From Mycolicibacterium rufum (lineage in GTDB: Bacteria > Actinomycetota > Actinomycetes > Mycobacteriales > Mycobacteriaceae), in assembly GCF_022374875.2 (NCBI RefSeq), contig NZ_CP092427.2:1488001-1552000 (forward strand): a stretch of DNA of 64,000 nt, in the 5' to 3' direction. This document shows, piece by piece, positions 28,540 to 38,789 of this stretch (the first letter of the stretch is position 1; every line of letters begins with the position of its first letter). A program made the translations under genes and the position numbers. The notes under the pieces are model-generated. The model had not been told where the DNA came from, did not search any database, and saw only the letters and a list, made by a program, of their open reading frames with translations.

Positions 28540-29886
28540 TCACTTCCCGTGCGCGGCGCGCCGTGACGCGCCTGCGGTGGCCTTGCCGGCAGGCACCATG
28601 GCGACCGCGCCCACCAGCGGGGCACCGGCCCGCTTCAGCGCGGCGACACCGATCGCCAGCGCACGGCGGTGGCTCGTGCCGTAACGCACGACGAGGAGCA
28701 CTCCTTCGGCGGACGACGCTGTCAGCGCCGCGTCCTTGACCGTCATCGGCGGCGTGTCGACCACCACGTAGTCGAACCGGCCACTGAGCTCCTCGAAAAT
28801 CGTTCGCGCGGCCTGTGTTCCGAGCAGCTCAGTCGGGTTGGCGGGCAGCTCGCCGGCGGGCAGCACCGTCAGTCCGGCGAACCGGGTCTGCTGCAGTGCA
28901 TCGGTCAACGGTGTGGCACCGGCCAGCACGGTGCCGAACCCCGTCTGGTCCGGAAGGTCGAAACACGCCGCGACGCGCGGCCGGCGCAGATCGGCGTCGA
29001 CGAGGACCACGCTGCGGTCGGCCTCGGCCAGGGCGAGCGCGAGGTTCACCGCTGTCGTGGTCCGCCCCTCCCCCGCAGACGGACTCGCCACCAGCACCAC
29101 CCGCGGACCGGGCGACATCTCGAGGGACTGCAGGTTGATCCGCAACTCGCGGAACGCATCTGCGACGGTCGTATCGTCGCGCCCGAACGCCACCGGCGGG
29201 CCGTTGCGGTGACCGGTCTGGATCGGGATCTCGCCGATGACGCCGACCCCGGTCGCGGTCTCCACCGTCTCCGGGCGTCTGATCGTGCCGTCGAGACGGT
29301 CCCGCACCAACGCGGCGAGGACTCCGAGCAGCAGACCCACCACCCCGGCGATGGCCAGCGTCCGCGCCTTCTTCGGCGACACCGGGTCCTCGGGGACCCC
29401 GGCCCGCTGCTGCACCACCACCTGGGCGTTGGGTCGCGCACCGAGGTCGGGGGTCTCCAGCGCGGCGGCCATTACGACGAACTCGTCGGACAACGTGTTC
29501 GCGATGTCGCGGGCCCGGGTCGGCGAGGAATCCTGCACCATGACGTCGATCAGCACGGTGTCGGTGGGCGCCGTCGCGGTGATCTCACGCTGCAATTCGG
29601 CCGCGCTCATGTCGAGGCCGAGCTTGTCGATGGTGCGCTGCGCCAGCAGCGCCCCCTGCAGCAGCTGCGTGTAGGACAGCACCCGGCGCTGCGCGAACAG
29701 TCCGCCGTCGTTGGTCTGGGTGTTGGTGCCGTCGGACGTGGTGGAGACGAAGAGCCGCGTCGACGCCTGGTACTGCGGCGCGGTGAGCAACAGATAAGCG
29801 ACAGCCCCGAGAATGGCGACCACGAATACGCCGCAAATGATTTTCCAGCGGGTCCGCAGAATCCGCGTGAAATCGTGAACAGTCAA
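28540..29886 (-). CDS. Wzz/BY-kinase homologue with altered Walker A (possible pseudokinase)
   Basis: 448 residues from the TTG at 29886 (MTVHDFTRILRTRWKI), with AAAGG 7 bases upstream; this matches the start of the paralogue at 11260-12783 and is preferred to 29919. The N-terminal Wzz domain has two membrane helices (about 20-40 and 170-190). The kinase-like domain has VVLVDADLRRP and YVVVDTPPM, but its Walker A reads SAGEGRTTTAVN, where Arg replaces the nucleotide-binding Lys (codon CGG). The C-terminus ends GKATAGASRRAAHGK with no Tyr cluster. Chain-length control is likely; tyrosine kinase activity is doubtful. Confidence 0.92.
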   Translation of the reverse strand: MTVHDFTRILRTRWKIICGVFVVAILGAVAYLLLTAPQYQASTRLFVSTTSDGTNTQTNDGGLFAQRRVLSYTQLLQGALLAQRTIDKLGLDMSAAELQREITATAPTDTVLIDVMVQDSSPTRARDIANTLSDEFVVMAAALETPDLGARPNAQVVVQQRAGVPEDPVSPKKARTLAIAGVVGLLLGVLAALVRDRLDGTIRRPETVETATGVGVIGEIPIQTGHRNGPPVAFGRDDTTVADAFRELRINLQSLEMSPGPRVVLVASPSAGEGRTTTAVNLALALAEADRSVVLVDADLRRPRVAACFDLPDQTGFGTVLAGATPLTDALQQTRFAGLTVLPAGELPANPTELLGTQAARTIFEELSGRFDYVVVDTPPMTVKDAALTASSAEGVLLVVRYGTSHRRALAIGVAALKRAGAPLVGAVAMVPAGKATAGASRRAAHGK

Positions 29887-30195
29887 TGGTGACCTTTCAG
29901 GGCGCGACAGTGGGCTCACGTTATCTCAGAATGAATCGCACCGACGGCGATACTCACGACAGCTTTTGTGTGACGAAGACGCCGTGAATTTCGGCGCGTC
30001 GATCAACGGCCTTTCGGGGAAAGACGCCGGTATAGTCCTAGCACTGTTGCCATTACGACCGTCGACGGCGGGAAAAGAGAATCGCGTGCGGCCGCTCCTT
30101 TCAGTCTCCGTGCCGAGCCCGCTGCCGCGGACCCGGCGTGCGCTTCCCATGACCGAAAGCGTGGGTCCCCACGGCGACCATTCCGGAGTGCAGCT
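29887..30195. promoter_or_regulatory. Divergent intergenic region between the wzz-like and bcsB-like genes
   Basis: About 309 bases. A TATAGT hexamer at 30031-30036, preceded by CCGG, is a possible extended -10 for the bcsB-like gene, but I see no matching -35. The region is lower in GC than both flanking genes. No coding frame here is convincing. Confidence 0.35.
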
Positions 30196-32160
30196 ATGAC
30201 GCGGCCGGCGATTGCGCGAGCGTTGATGTCGGCTTTGTTGTTCATGGCCCCAGCAATGGCAACGATGACGACGACCGCCCACGTGCAGGCTCAGCCCAGC
30301 AACGCGGCCGACCAGCCCGCCGCGGTGACGCTGGCCTGGCGCACGCTCGGCGTCAACGACGGGCTCTACCTCGGGCCCGACAGCCCCACCACCGTCTCGG
30401 TCCCGGTGCCCCCGGGGCTGACGGCCACGCGGCTGCAGGGCACCATGCAGGCCCCGATGAACGTCGACGCCGGCTTCCTCGAAATCGCCGACGGCAACGG
30501 CACATTGCTGGCCAGCATCCCCGTGCCGCCCGCGGCGACAGCACCGCCGCAGACCCCGCTCGACATCGACATCTCCGCAGCGCGGGCGCGCGCGTCCTCC
30601 GTCGCGCTGACCTTCACCCTGCGTGCCACCGACAATCGGGACGGCTTCTGCGGACCGTTGCAGCAGCTGCCGCTGAGCGGCCTGACCACCGTGTTCACCG
30701 GTGTCGAAGCGCCCCCGACGACCGTCGCCACCTTCTTCCCCCCGGTGCTCCAGCGCGTCAGCATCTACACCCCCACCGACGCCGACACCGCAGAACAGCA
30801 GTCGGTGCTCTCGATGGTCTCGACGCTGACCCGGCTCTACCACAACCAGCCACTCGCGGTCGACGTCATCACCCAGCCGCGGGGCGCGACCCCGCCGCCT
30901 GCGGGCGAGTTCGCCCGCACGGTCGTCGTCGAATCAGGCGGCACGGCAGGACTGTCGGTCGACGGTGCGGGCAATCCCGATGTGCGCCTCCGGGTTTCGG
31001 GCAGAGGCGACGAACTCACCACCCAGGTCGGGCTGCTGGTCAACCAGCTGCAGACGCTGGTGCAGACACCGGCTGCCCGCGTCGACCAGGCCGGGGCCAT
31101 CCCCGCCGTCAGCGGCGACACCCTGACGTTCGACCAGCTGAAGATCACCGGCAAGACGGACGTGCTGCGGACCGGCACCCTCAGCGTCGGCGTCGACCGG
31201 TCTGCGCTGGGCAACGGACGCGTGAACGGTGTGACCGTGCACCTGCTCGCCGACTACACCCCGGTGCCGACGGATGACGCGGCCAGCGTGGTGATCCGGT
31301 CCAACGACCGCGTGCTGTACCGCGCGGCACTGAACGACAGCGGCCGCCTCGACGCGACGTTCGACGTCGGAGGCCGCGCGCTGACGCAGTACCTCACCCT
31401 CGACATGGCGCTCGTCTACACCCCGCACCAGACCTGTGGGCCGCTGATCGCGCCCATCACGTTCCAGGTGGACCCGAAATCCACCCTGACGCTGCACCGC
31501 GGCGGTCCGCCGATGAGCGGATTCACCGCTCTGCCCTCGGAATTCAGTCCCAGCTTCATGGTCGCGATGGACGGCAGCGACCCGGGTCAGCTCGTCGACG
31601 CCGCCCGTGTCATCAACGCCATCGCCCGCCAGACCAGCTACCAGCTGACGCCGCAGGTGGTCGACCTGAAGACGGCGGCGGATTCGCGGTCGGGGGCGTT
31701 GATCGTCGCGAAGTCGGGGGCCATCGCCGACACCACGCTCAATCCGCCGGTCGGTGGCGACGCGACGACCGTCGACATCGGGCTGCCGACCGAACTCAAG
31801 GCCGACATCGCCGACGGGCTTGGCTCGATCCAGGTCTTCGGCGATCAGCCGCATGACCGCACCGTCGTCCTCGTCACCACGACCGACGACTGGCGGCTGA
31901 TCGACCCGCTGCTCGACTACATCGACGCCCAACCCGGCGGATGGTCCGCGCTCACCGGCGACGTCCTGGCCGCCGGCGCCGCGGGCGTCCCGACCAATGT
32001 GACGGTGCGCGATGTCGCGTCCGAGAGCGCGGAAGCACCGGCGGCGGCGACGCAGAAGTCCTGGGTGCCCCTCGCCGTGGCCGCGGCCGCCATCCTGGCC
32101 GTCGCGGCGGTGGGCGCGGTGCTGCTGACGCGCCGGCGCTCCTCGGCACCGACGAAGTAA
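30196..32160 (+). CDS. BcsB-like exported protein (cellulose synthase subunit B family)
   Basis: 654 residues. A signal peptide (ALMSALLFMAPAMATMTTTAHVQAQ) precedes a large extracytoplasmic region, and one C-terminal helix (about 626-645, VPLAVAAAAILAVAAVGAVL) ends in RRR, so it is anchored with its bulk outside. BcsB-like features: alternating beta-rich blocks, RDGFCGPLQQLPLSG, TFFPPVLQRVSIYTP, and the pair TLDMALVYTPHQTCGPLIAP then ITFQVDPKSTLTLHRGG. BcsB guides nascent glucan away from the BcsA synthase. No bcsA is in the window, so it may pair with another synthase or the Wzx/Wzy machinery. GGAG precedes the ATG. Confidence 0.72.
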   Translation: MTRPAIARALMSALLFMAPAMATMTTTAHVQAQPSNAADQPAAVTLAWRTLGVNDGLYLGPDSPTTVSVPVPPGLTATRLQGTMQAPMNVDAGFLEIADGNGTLLASIPVPPAATAPPQTPLDIDISAARARASSVALTFTLRATDNRDGFCGPLQQLPLSGLTTVFTGVEAPPTTVATFFPPVLQRVSIYTPTDADTAEQQSVLSMVSTLTRLYHNQPLAVDVITQPRGATPPPAGEFARTVVVESGGTAGLSVDGAGNPDVRLRVSGRGDELTTQVGLLVNQLQTLVQTPAARVDQAGAIPAVSGDTLTFDQLKITGKTDVLRTGTLSVGVDRSALGNGRVNGVTVHLLADYTPVPTDDAASVVIRSNDRVLYRAALNDSGRLDATFDVGGRALTQYLTLDMALVYTPHQTCGPLIAPITFQVDPKSTLTLHRGGPPMSGFTALPSEFSPSFMVAMDGSDPGQLVDAARVINAIARQTSYQLTPQVVDLKTAADSRSGALIVAKSGAIADTTLNPPVGGDATTVDIGLPTELKADIADGLGSIQVFGDQPHDRTVVLVTTTDDWRLIDPLLDYIDAQPGGWSALTGDVLAAGAAGVPTNVTVRDVASESAEAPAAATQKSWVPLAVAAAAILAVAAVGAVLLTRRRSSAPTK

Positions 32161-32274
32161 CCACCCGCCCCGGTGAGGGGCCGTGACTCAGATCACTGTG
32201 TATTGCCGTAGAAGCAACTGTGGGTAATCAGCGATCATCTGACGGAGCCGCATAATGTGCACCGGGGGGATGTC

Positions 32275-33567
32275 ATGGTTACTGCGCTGGATCGTTTCCG
32301 CGAATCGTCGTTGCGTCGACGCCGACGGGCAGAACGAGCAAACTATCGTCTAGACGTTCAAGGTTTGCGAGCACTCGCCGTGCTCGCGGTGGTGGCCACC
32401 CACCTCGTCGGCTGGCCGCGCGGCGGCTTCGTCGGCATCGACGTCTTCTTCGTCATCTCTGGCTTCTTCGTCACCGACATGCTGCTGCGCGGCGCCGAAC
32501 CCACCGGGACCGTGTCGCTCGGCCGCTTCTGGCTCGACCGCGCCCGCCGCATCCTGCCCACCGCGATCGCCGTCCTGATCGCCACTTACGCGGCCTCAGT
32601 CGTGCTGCTGCCCGACCGCACGCACACCATCGGCGTCGACGCTCTGTTCTCGTTGGCGTTCCTCGCCAACTGGCGCTTCGCCGCCCAGGGCGCCGACACG
32701 TCGGGCGTCCTCGACACGGCGTCGCCGCTGCAGCACTTCTGGCCGCTGTCGATCGAGGAGCAGTTTTATCTCCTGTGGCCGCTGCTCCTGCTGGCGGTCA
32801 CGGCGCTCGTCGTCCGCCGGGCCTGGAGCCGCGACCGCTGGTTCGGTCTGATCGCCGGCGCCAGCGGCCTGCTCACCGCCGCGTCCCTGGCCTGGGCCAC
32901 CTACGAGACGGCAGTGTCCCCGCACTGGGCCTACTTCAACACGTTCGCCCGCGCCTGGGAACTCGGCGTCGGCGCCCTGCTGGCCACCGGCGTCGGCGTC
33001 TTCACCCGCATGCCGGTCTGGCTGCGCCCGCTGCTGTCCTGGGCCGGCGTCGCGCTCATCGTGGCGAGCCTACTGCTCATCAACCCCGAATCGGGTGGCT
33101 TCCCCGTCCCCTGGGCACTGCTGCCCGTCGCCGGCGCCGCGCTGGTCATCGCCGCCGGCGTCGGCAGCGAACCGATGTTCCAACCACTGCTGCGCAATCA
33201 GGCCGCCACCTACCTCGGCGACCTCTCCTATGCCCTCTACCTGGTGCACTGGCCCGTCATCGTGCTGCTCGGCACCGCGATGGAGACCAGCGTCTACTTC
33301 GACGCCAGCGCCCTGGCCCTGTCCTTCGGCCTGGCCATCGCCTGCCACCACTTCCTGGAAAGCCCTCTGCGACACGGCAGTTGGAGCGCCGTCCAGCAGG
33401 CCCGCGAGGACATGAGGCACGGTCTCTACCACGTCGAGCGATCCACCAAGGTCGCGGCCGTCGCCGCACTGGTCCTCATCACGCTGTCGGTCATCACGTT
33501 CGCCGCCCGCCCCGACCGCTACGAGCAGGCCCACCCCGCCGTTCCGTGCTGCAGGACCATCGAGTAA
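32275..33567 (+). CDS. Acyltransferase family 3 (OafA/YrhL-like membrane acyltransferase)
   Basis: 430 residues from the ATG at 32275, with a GGGGGG run 5 bases upstream; a GTG at 32257 is in frame. It has about 10 transmembrane helices and the family signature YRLDVQGLRALAVLAVVATH (the His is catalytic), FVGIDVFFVISGFFVT and FWLDRARRILPT. SPLQHFWPLSIEEQFYLLWP is the second conserved block. These enzymes O-acylate extracellular or lipid-linked sugars. The C-terminal SGNH domain of longer relatives is absent. Placed after the bcsB-like gene, it probably decorates the locus 2 polymer. Confidence 0.92.
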   Translation: MVTALDRFRESSLRRRRRAERANYRLDVQGLRALAVLAVVATHLVGWPRGGFVGIDVFFVISGFFVTDMLLRGAEPTGTVSLGRFWLDRARRILPTAIAVLIATYAASVVLLPDRTHTIGVDALFSLAFLANWRFAAQGADTSGVLDTASPLQHFWPLSIEEQFYLLWPLLLLAVTALVVRRAWSRDRWFGLIAGASGLLTAASLAWATYETAVSPHWAYFNTFARAWELGVGALLATGVGVFTRMPVWLRPLLSWAGVALIVASLLLINPESGGFPVPWALLPVAGAALVIAAGVGSEPMFQPLLRNQAATYLGDLSYALYLVHWPVIVLLGTAMETSVYFDASALALSFGLAIACHHFLESPLRHGSWSAVQQAREDMRHGLYHVERSTKVAAVAALVLITLSVITFAARPDRYEQAHPAVPCCRTIE

Positions 33568-33656
33568 CGACCGGGTGACATCTCGGCGCGGTGCTTTGCT
33601 GCAGTTCGGCAACACTGGTTAGCTTGACTTTCCTTCCCCGAACAGGCGAGGCGCCC

Positions 33657-34892
33657 ATGACCGACATCCTCGACGATGCCGCGTTGGGTACCGGTGTGCG
33701 CCCGAGCTTCCAGCAGGTGGTGTCGCTGCCCGGCGGGACCGTCGTCGGTTACGAGGCCCTGGCCCGGTGGCCCCATCTCGACGGGGCCGGTCCGCTGGAG
33801 GTGTTCGCTCACGCCGCCCGCACCGGCACGCTGGACGCGCTCGACAGCGAGTGCATCCGCCGCGCGGCGCACGGCGCACTGGAAGGCAGCAGCACACCCG
33901 GGATGCTGCTGTTGATCAACTGCGAGCCCACGACCGCGCACCCCGACCTGGCCGACGGTGCGCTCGCCGCGGCCGCCGACACCTTCCACCTGATGTTCGA
34001 ACTCACCGAGCGCGGACTGCTGGACAACCCCCGCGCACTGCTGCGCAAGGTCGACGCGCTGCGCTCACGCGGGTTCATGATCGCCCTCGATGACATTGGC
34101 GCCGAACGTGATTCGCTGGCCCTGCTCGACATCATCTCGCCGGAGATCCTCAAACTCGACATGGGGCTGGTGCAGAACCAACCCGACGACATCCAGGCCC
34201 GCACCGTCGCCGCGATCATCGGTCACCACGAACGGACGGGCGCGACGATCCTCGCCGAGGGCATCGAGACCGACCTGCACCTCGAGCAGGCGCTGGCCTA
34301 CGGCGCCACGCTGGGCCAGGGCTACCTGTTCGGCCACCCCGGCGCGCTGAGCACCGTGCCCGACGTGCGGGCGCTGCCCTCGTGGGCGCCGCGCGCTCCG
34401 GAACCGACCGGCCGGTCGGTGTTCGACCTGGCCACCCCGGGCCTCGCCGTTCGCACGGTGCGCAAGCAGACGCTGCACGAACTGTGCCGGCACATCGAAC
34501 GCCTGGCGCTGACCGCCGACAGCACCCCCATCGTGCTCGCGACCGTGCAGAACGACCGCTACTTCGACGGCGCCACGCTCGACATGTACACCCAGATCGC
34601 CCAGCGCTCACCGCTGGTCGTCGTGTTCGGCGAAGACGTGCCCGCCGAACCCGAACCGGGCATCCGTGGGGTTTCTCTGTCTCCCAGCGATCCCCTGTCC
34701 TCCGAGTGGACCGTGCTGGTGCTCGGACCCGACACCGCGGCGGCCCTGATCGCCCGCGAACAGCCCGACGGGCACCCGCATCTCGACGACGGCGACCGGC
34801 GCTTCGAATCGGTGATCACGTTCGACCGGGACCGCGTCGCCGCCGCGGCCCGCAGCCTGCTCGCCCGGCTCCCCGACGGCGCAGCCGGCTAG
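33657..34892 (+). CDS. EAL-DICT protein, probable c-di-GMP phosphodiesterase
   Basis: 411 residues from the ATG at 33657. Residues about 15-245 are an EAL domain: YEALARW (EAL at 33-35), INCEPTT, FELTERGL, IALDDIGAERDSL, ILKLDMGLV, ILAEGIET and GQGYLFGHP, so the metal and substrate residues appear intact. The loop-6 DDFG motif reads DDIG. Residues about 265-400 match a DICT sensory domain (KQTLHELCRHIERLAL, TVQNDRYFDGATLDMYTQIA, VVVFGEDV). It would break down c-di-GMP under sensory control. Its stop overlaps the stop of the convergent PAS-GGDEF gene in a shared CTAG. Confidence 0.9.
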   Translation: MTDILDDAALGTGVRPSFQQVVSLPGGTVVGYEALARWPHLDGAGPLEVFAHAARTGTLDALDSECIRRAAHGALEGSSTPGMLLLINCEPTTAHPDLADGALAAAADTFHLMFELTERGLLDNPRALLRKVDALRSRGFMIALDDIGAERDSLALLDIISPEILKLDMGLVQNQPDDIQARTVAAIIGHHERTGATILAEGIETDLHLEQALAYGATLGQGYLFGHPGALSTVPDVRALPSWAPRAPEPTGRSVFDLATPGLAVRTVRKQTLHELCRHIERLALTADSTPIVLATVQNDRYFDGATLDMYTQIAQRSPLVVVFGEDVPAEPEPGIRGVSLSPSDPLSSEWTVLVLGPDTAAALIAREQPDGHPHLDDGDRRFESVITFDRDRVAAAARSLLARLPDGAAG

Positions 34893-36526
34893 CGGCTTCG
34901 CGTCACCCGGAAAGACGTTCCCGTGCGCAGGATCTTGGCCTGATACATCGCCGCGTCCGCGTCGCGCAGAATGTTCTCGACGGTGCGCTCATCCTCGGCC
35001 GACAGCTCGGTGACGCCGATGCTGATGCTGACCCGGCGTAGCCGTCCGCCCACATGGATCGGGTCCGCGAACTCTCCGTGCATGCGCGCGGTGAGAGCTT
35101 CCAGCGCAGGGCGGTCGAGGATGCCGTACAGCAGGATCACGAACTCGTCGCCGCTGAGGCGGCCGACGAAATCGCCGTCCCGCACGCTGTTGCGCAGCCG
35201 TCGCGCGGTCTCCCGCAGCGCGCCGTCGCCGGCGTGGTGGCCCAGATCGTCGTTCATGGCCTTGAGGTTGTCGAGATCGACGAACAGCACCGCCGCCAAG
35301 CGCTGACTGCCCCTTGTCGTGGCGTCGGTGAGGCGCGCCTCGATCTGCGCGCGGTTGGGTAGCCCCGTCAGCGGATCGTGGTGAGCCTGATAGGCCAGGT
35401 GGGTCTTCGCGTTGTGTTCGGCGGTGATGTCGGCGAACGAGACCAGGAGAGCCGAGTTCTCCGCATCGGCGGGATCGAGCAGACAGCAGTTGATCGACAG
35501 CCACGCCCGCGATCCGTCCGCCCGCTCCACACCGAGCACCACGTTCTCCAGCGGCGCGTTGGCGAACATCAGCTTGACGGAACTCATTTCGTTGTCGTCG
35601 ATCTTGACGCCCCGGCGATCGAAGATGGGGAACGCGAGCGTCCCGTTGGCGTAGTCCTCGACGAGCCCGTCGGTGTCCAGCCGCAGGATGCGCCGGGCCG
35701 CCGGGTTGATCGACTGGGGTTTCCCCCGCCGGTCGAGCACGACGACGCCGTCATGCAGGGACCGCACGACGGACTCGAAGTGGATCTCCGCCCGCCGCTG
35801 CGCGGTGTAGTCCGAACACAGCACCACGTAGCCATCGTCCATCGCCGTCACCGACAGCCGGACGTTCACCGCAGTGCCGCCCGCCGAGCGGTGCGTCGCG
35901 TGCACCACGCCGCCGCCGGCGACGATGCCGGGCAGGTCGACGTCGGCGTCGACGGCTTCGGTCAGAGGCAGGCCCAGAGCGCGCTCCACCGGGCGGCGGT
36001 AGATCGCCGCGGCGGCGGCGTTCCAGCTGGTGACGATGCCGTCCGCGGTCGTGGCGATGATGGCGTCGCTGACATGGTTCACCAGCGCCGCCTGGTAGCG
36101 CAGCGCCGCCTCGGCCGCCTTCTGCGCGGTCAGGTCGCGGAAGATCACCTGGTAGGCGGGGTCACCGTCCCAGGTGGTCAGCACCGACACCACCTCGACC
36201 TCCAGTGGGCTGCCGTCGAGGCGTAGCAACACGGCCTCCGACGCCGGCGAGCTGTCGCCCTCCTCGGACAGCGCGAGAATCCGGGTCAGCATGTCGCCGA
36301 CCGAGTCGGGGTGGACGAAGTCCGTGATCGGACGCCCCACCAACTGCTCCTCGCTCTGGGCTCCGAAGCCGCGGACGCCCGCAGGATTGACGTAGACCAC
36401 GCGACCGTTCGAATGCACGCACATGGGACCGGGGCTGAGGTCGACCAGCCGCCGGTAACGCTCCTCCGCCGTGTCGACGTGGCGTCCGGGGTTGCCCCTC
36501 GTGGCCGAATCTGACGTTGTGCTCAC
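34889..36526 (-). CDS. Multi-PAS GGDEF protein, probable diguanylate cyclase (SGDEF variant)
   Basis: 545 residues from the GTG at 36526, which has AGGGG 5 bases upstream. Three PAS-like domains fill residues about 20-360 (RYRRLVDLSPGPMCVHSNGRVVYVNPA; LVNHVSDAIIATTADGIVTSWN; VVRSLHDGVVVLDRRGKPQSIN). A GGDEF domain follows: HDPLTGLPNRAQIEARL, FVDLDNLKAMNDDLGHHAGD, and the active-site motif RLSGDEF with Ser instead of the first Gly (458-462). An RDGD sequence exactly five residues before it matches the inhibitory RxxD I-site. No transmembrane segment, so cytoplasmic. It lies tail-to-tail with the EAL gene. Confidence 0.92.
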   Translation of the reverse strand: MSTTSDSATRGNPGRHVDTAEERYRRLVDLSPGPMCVHSNGRVVYVNPAGVRGFGAQSEEQLVGRPITDFVHPDSVGDMLTRILALSEEGDSSPASEAVLLRLDGSPLEVEVVSVLTTWDGDPAYQVIFRDLTAQKAAEAALRYQAALVNHVSDAIIATTADGIVTSWNAAAAAIYRRPVERALGLPLTEAVDADVDLPGIVAGGGVVHATHRSAGGTAVNVRLSVTAMDDGYVVLCSDYTAQRRAEIHFESVVRSLHDGVVVLDRRGKPQSINPAARRILRLDTDGLVEDYANGTLAFPIFDRRGVKIDDNEMSSVKLMFANAPLENVVLGVERADGSRAWLSINCCLLDPADAENSALLVSFADITAEHNAKTHLAYQAHHDPLTGLPNRAQIEARLTDATTRGSQRLAAVLFVDLDNLKAMNDDLGHHAGDGALRETARRLRNSVRDGDFVGRLSGDEFVILLYGILDRPALEALTARMHGEFADPIHVGGRLRRVSISIGVTELSAEDERTVENILRDADAAMYQAKILRTGTSFRVTRSR

Positions 36527-36707
36527 CCTACCCCTGACAAAACGTTTGCTGCGCAAGCACACTCGGCAAATCTGACAGTCCACGACACGTGTGCCCCGTA
36601 CATCAGTATGGCCGTGACCCGGCGTTTGGGCTAGTGATCTGCCGTCGATTGGGTGTTAATCGAGCTAGGGGCCCATCGGGCACCGCCGACGACAAAGGGG
36701 AGATCAG

Positions 36708-37868
36708 ATGACCACAACACACATGGGTATCGCAGGAATCGGGGCGGTCACCGGCTACGGGTGGGGGCGGGAGACGTTGTGGAACGGGCTGGCGAGCGGG
36801 AAGCCGGCCGCGACGCTGTACCCCGGTTTCGGGCCCGGCGAGAACGACGACGCCTGGCTGGCCCGGATCGCTGACGAGGGCGATCCGCGCGACGGCCTGA
36901 GCCGCTTCGGCCAGGCGCTGCGCGCCGCGGCGCGCGAGGCCATCACCGACGCCCGCGCGCGCGGCTGGACTCCCGGGCCGCGGGTCGGCCTGCTGCACGC
37001 GGTCGTGATCGCCGAGGTCGAGGGTTGGCGCGACTTCTACCTCAAGGACCACGCCAGCCGGCGAGTCCGCGACTACCTGACGCTGATGCCGTCCACTCCG
37101 GTGTCAATGCTGATGCGCGAGTACGGCTTTCACGGCCCGGCGATGAACGTGTCGGCGATGTGCGCCTCGGGCAACGCCGCGCTCATCACCGCCAAGATGT
37201 GGCTCGACGCGGGCATCGTCGACGACGTCGTGTTCGTCTCGACCGACCTGTCGTTGACCCCGGAGAACGTCGAACACTTCGTCCGGCTCGGCGTCGGCGT
37301 CGTCGACACCGATCCGCTGGACGCCTGCCGCCCGTTCCAGCAGGGCAGCCGCGGGTTCCCGGCCGGTGAGGCCGCGGTGGCGTTCGTGCTCTCGCGCCGC
37401 AGCGACGCGCCCTACGTGCACGTGCTCGGCGGGGCGATGTCGCACGACGCCTTCCACCTCACCTCGGTGGATCCGTCCCGGACCGAGGTGGACCGCTGCG
37501 TTCTCGACGCGCTGGCCTGCTCCGGCGTCGACGCCGCCGACATCGCCTACATGAACGCGCACGGACCCGGTACCCAGCAGTGCGACACCGTCGAGGCCGC
37601 GGTCCTCGACGAGGTACTCGGCGGCACGGCCCACATCTACTCGGTCAAGCCGCTGACCGGGCACTGCCAGGGCGCGGCGGCCGCCGTCGAGGTCGCGTCC
37701 GCGGCGCTGGGCTACGCCCAGCAGCAGGTGCCGGCCCCACCCACCGTCGCGCCCGGCCATCCCCGGCTGCTGGACGGCCTCACGCCGATGCGGCAGGGGC
37801 TGACCCTGAAGACGTCGCTGGGCATGGGAGGGCACAACGCCGCCGTCGTCCTCGCCCCTGTCGCATGA
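36708..37868 (+). CDS. Stand-alone beta-ketoacyl synthase (FabF/KAS II-like)
   Basis: 386 residues from the ATG at 36708, with AAGGGGAG 5 bases upstream. It is a thiolase-fold condensing enzyme: SAMCASGNAAL with nucleophile Cys152, YMNAHGPGTQQCD, VKPLTGHCQGAAA and GMGGHNAAVVL give the Cys-His-Lys-His set of elongating ketosynthases. MGIAGIGAVTGYGWG is an altered N-terminal KAS motif, and the usual FGFGG is LGMGG. No ACP, reductase or acyltransferase partner is nearby. It precedes sseA by 24 bases on the same strand and may share its transcript. Its lipid product is unknown. Confidence 0.9.
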   Translation: MTTTHMGIAGIGAVTGYGWGRETLWNGLASGKPAATLYPGFGPGENDDAWLARIADEGDPRDGLSRFGQALRAAAREAITDARARGWTPGPRVGLLHAVVIAEVEGWRDFYLKDHASRRVRDYLTLMPSTPVSMLMREYGFHGPAMNVSAMCASGNAALITAKMWLDAGIVDDVVFVSTDLSLTPENVEHFVRLGVGVVDTDPLDACRPFQQGSRGFPAGEAAVAFVLSRRSDAPYVHVLGGAMSHDAFHLTSVDPSRTEVDRCVLDALACSGVDAADIAYMNAHGPGTQQCDTVEAAVLDEVLGGTAHIYSVKPLTGHCQGAAAAVEVASAALGYAQQQVPAPPTVAPGHPRLLDGLTPMRQGLTLKTSLGMGGHNAAVVLAPVA

Positions 37869-37892
37869 GCGCTCAGCGGTAGGCTGACACCC

Positions 37893-38785
<893 letters not shown>

Positions 38786-38789
<4 letters not shown>

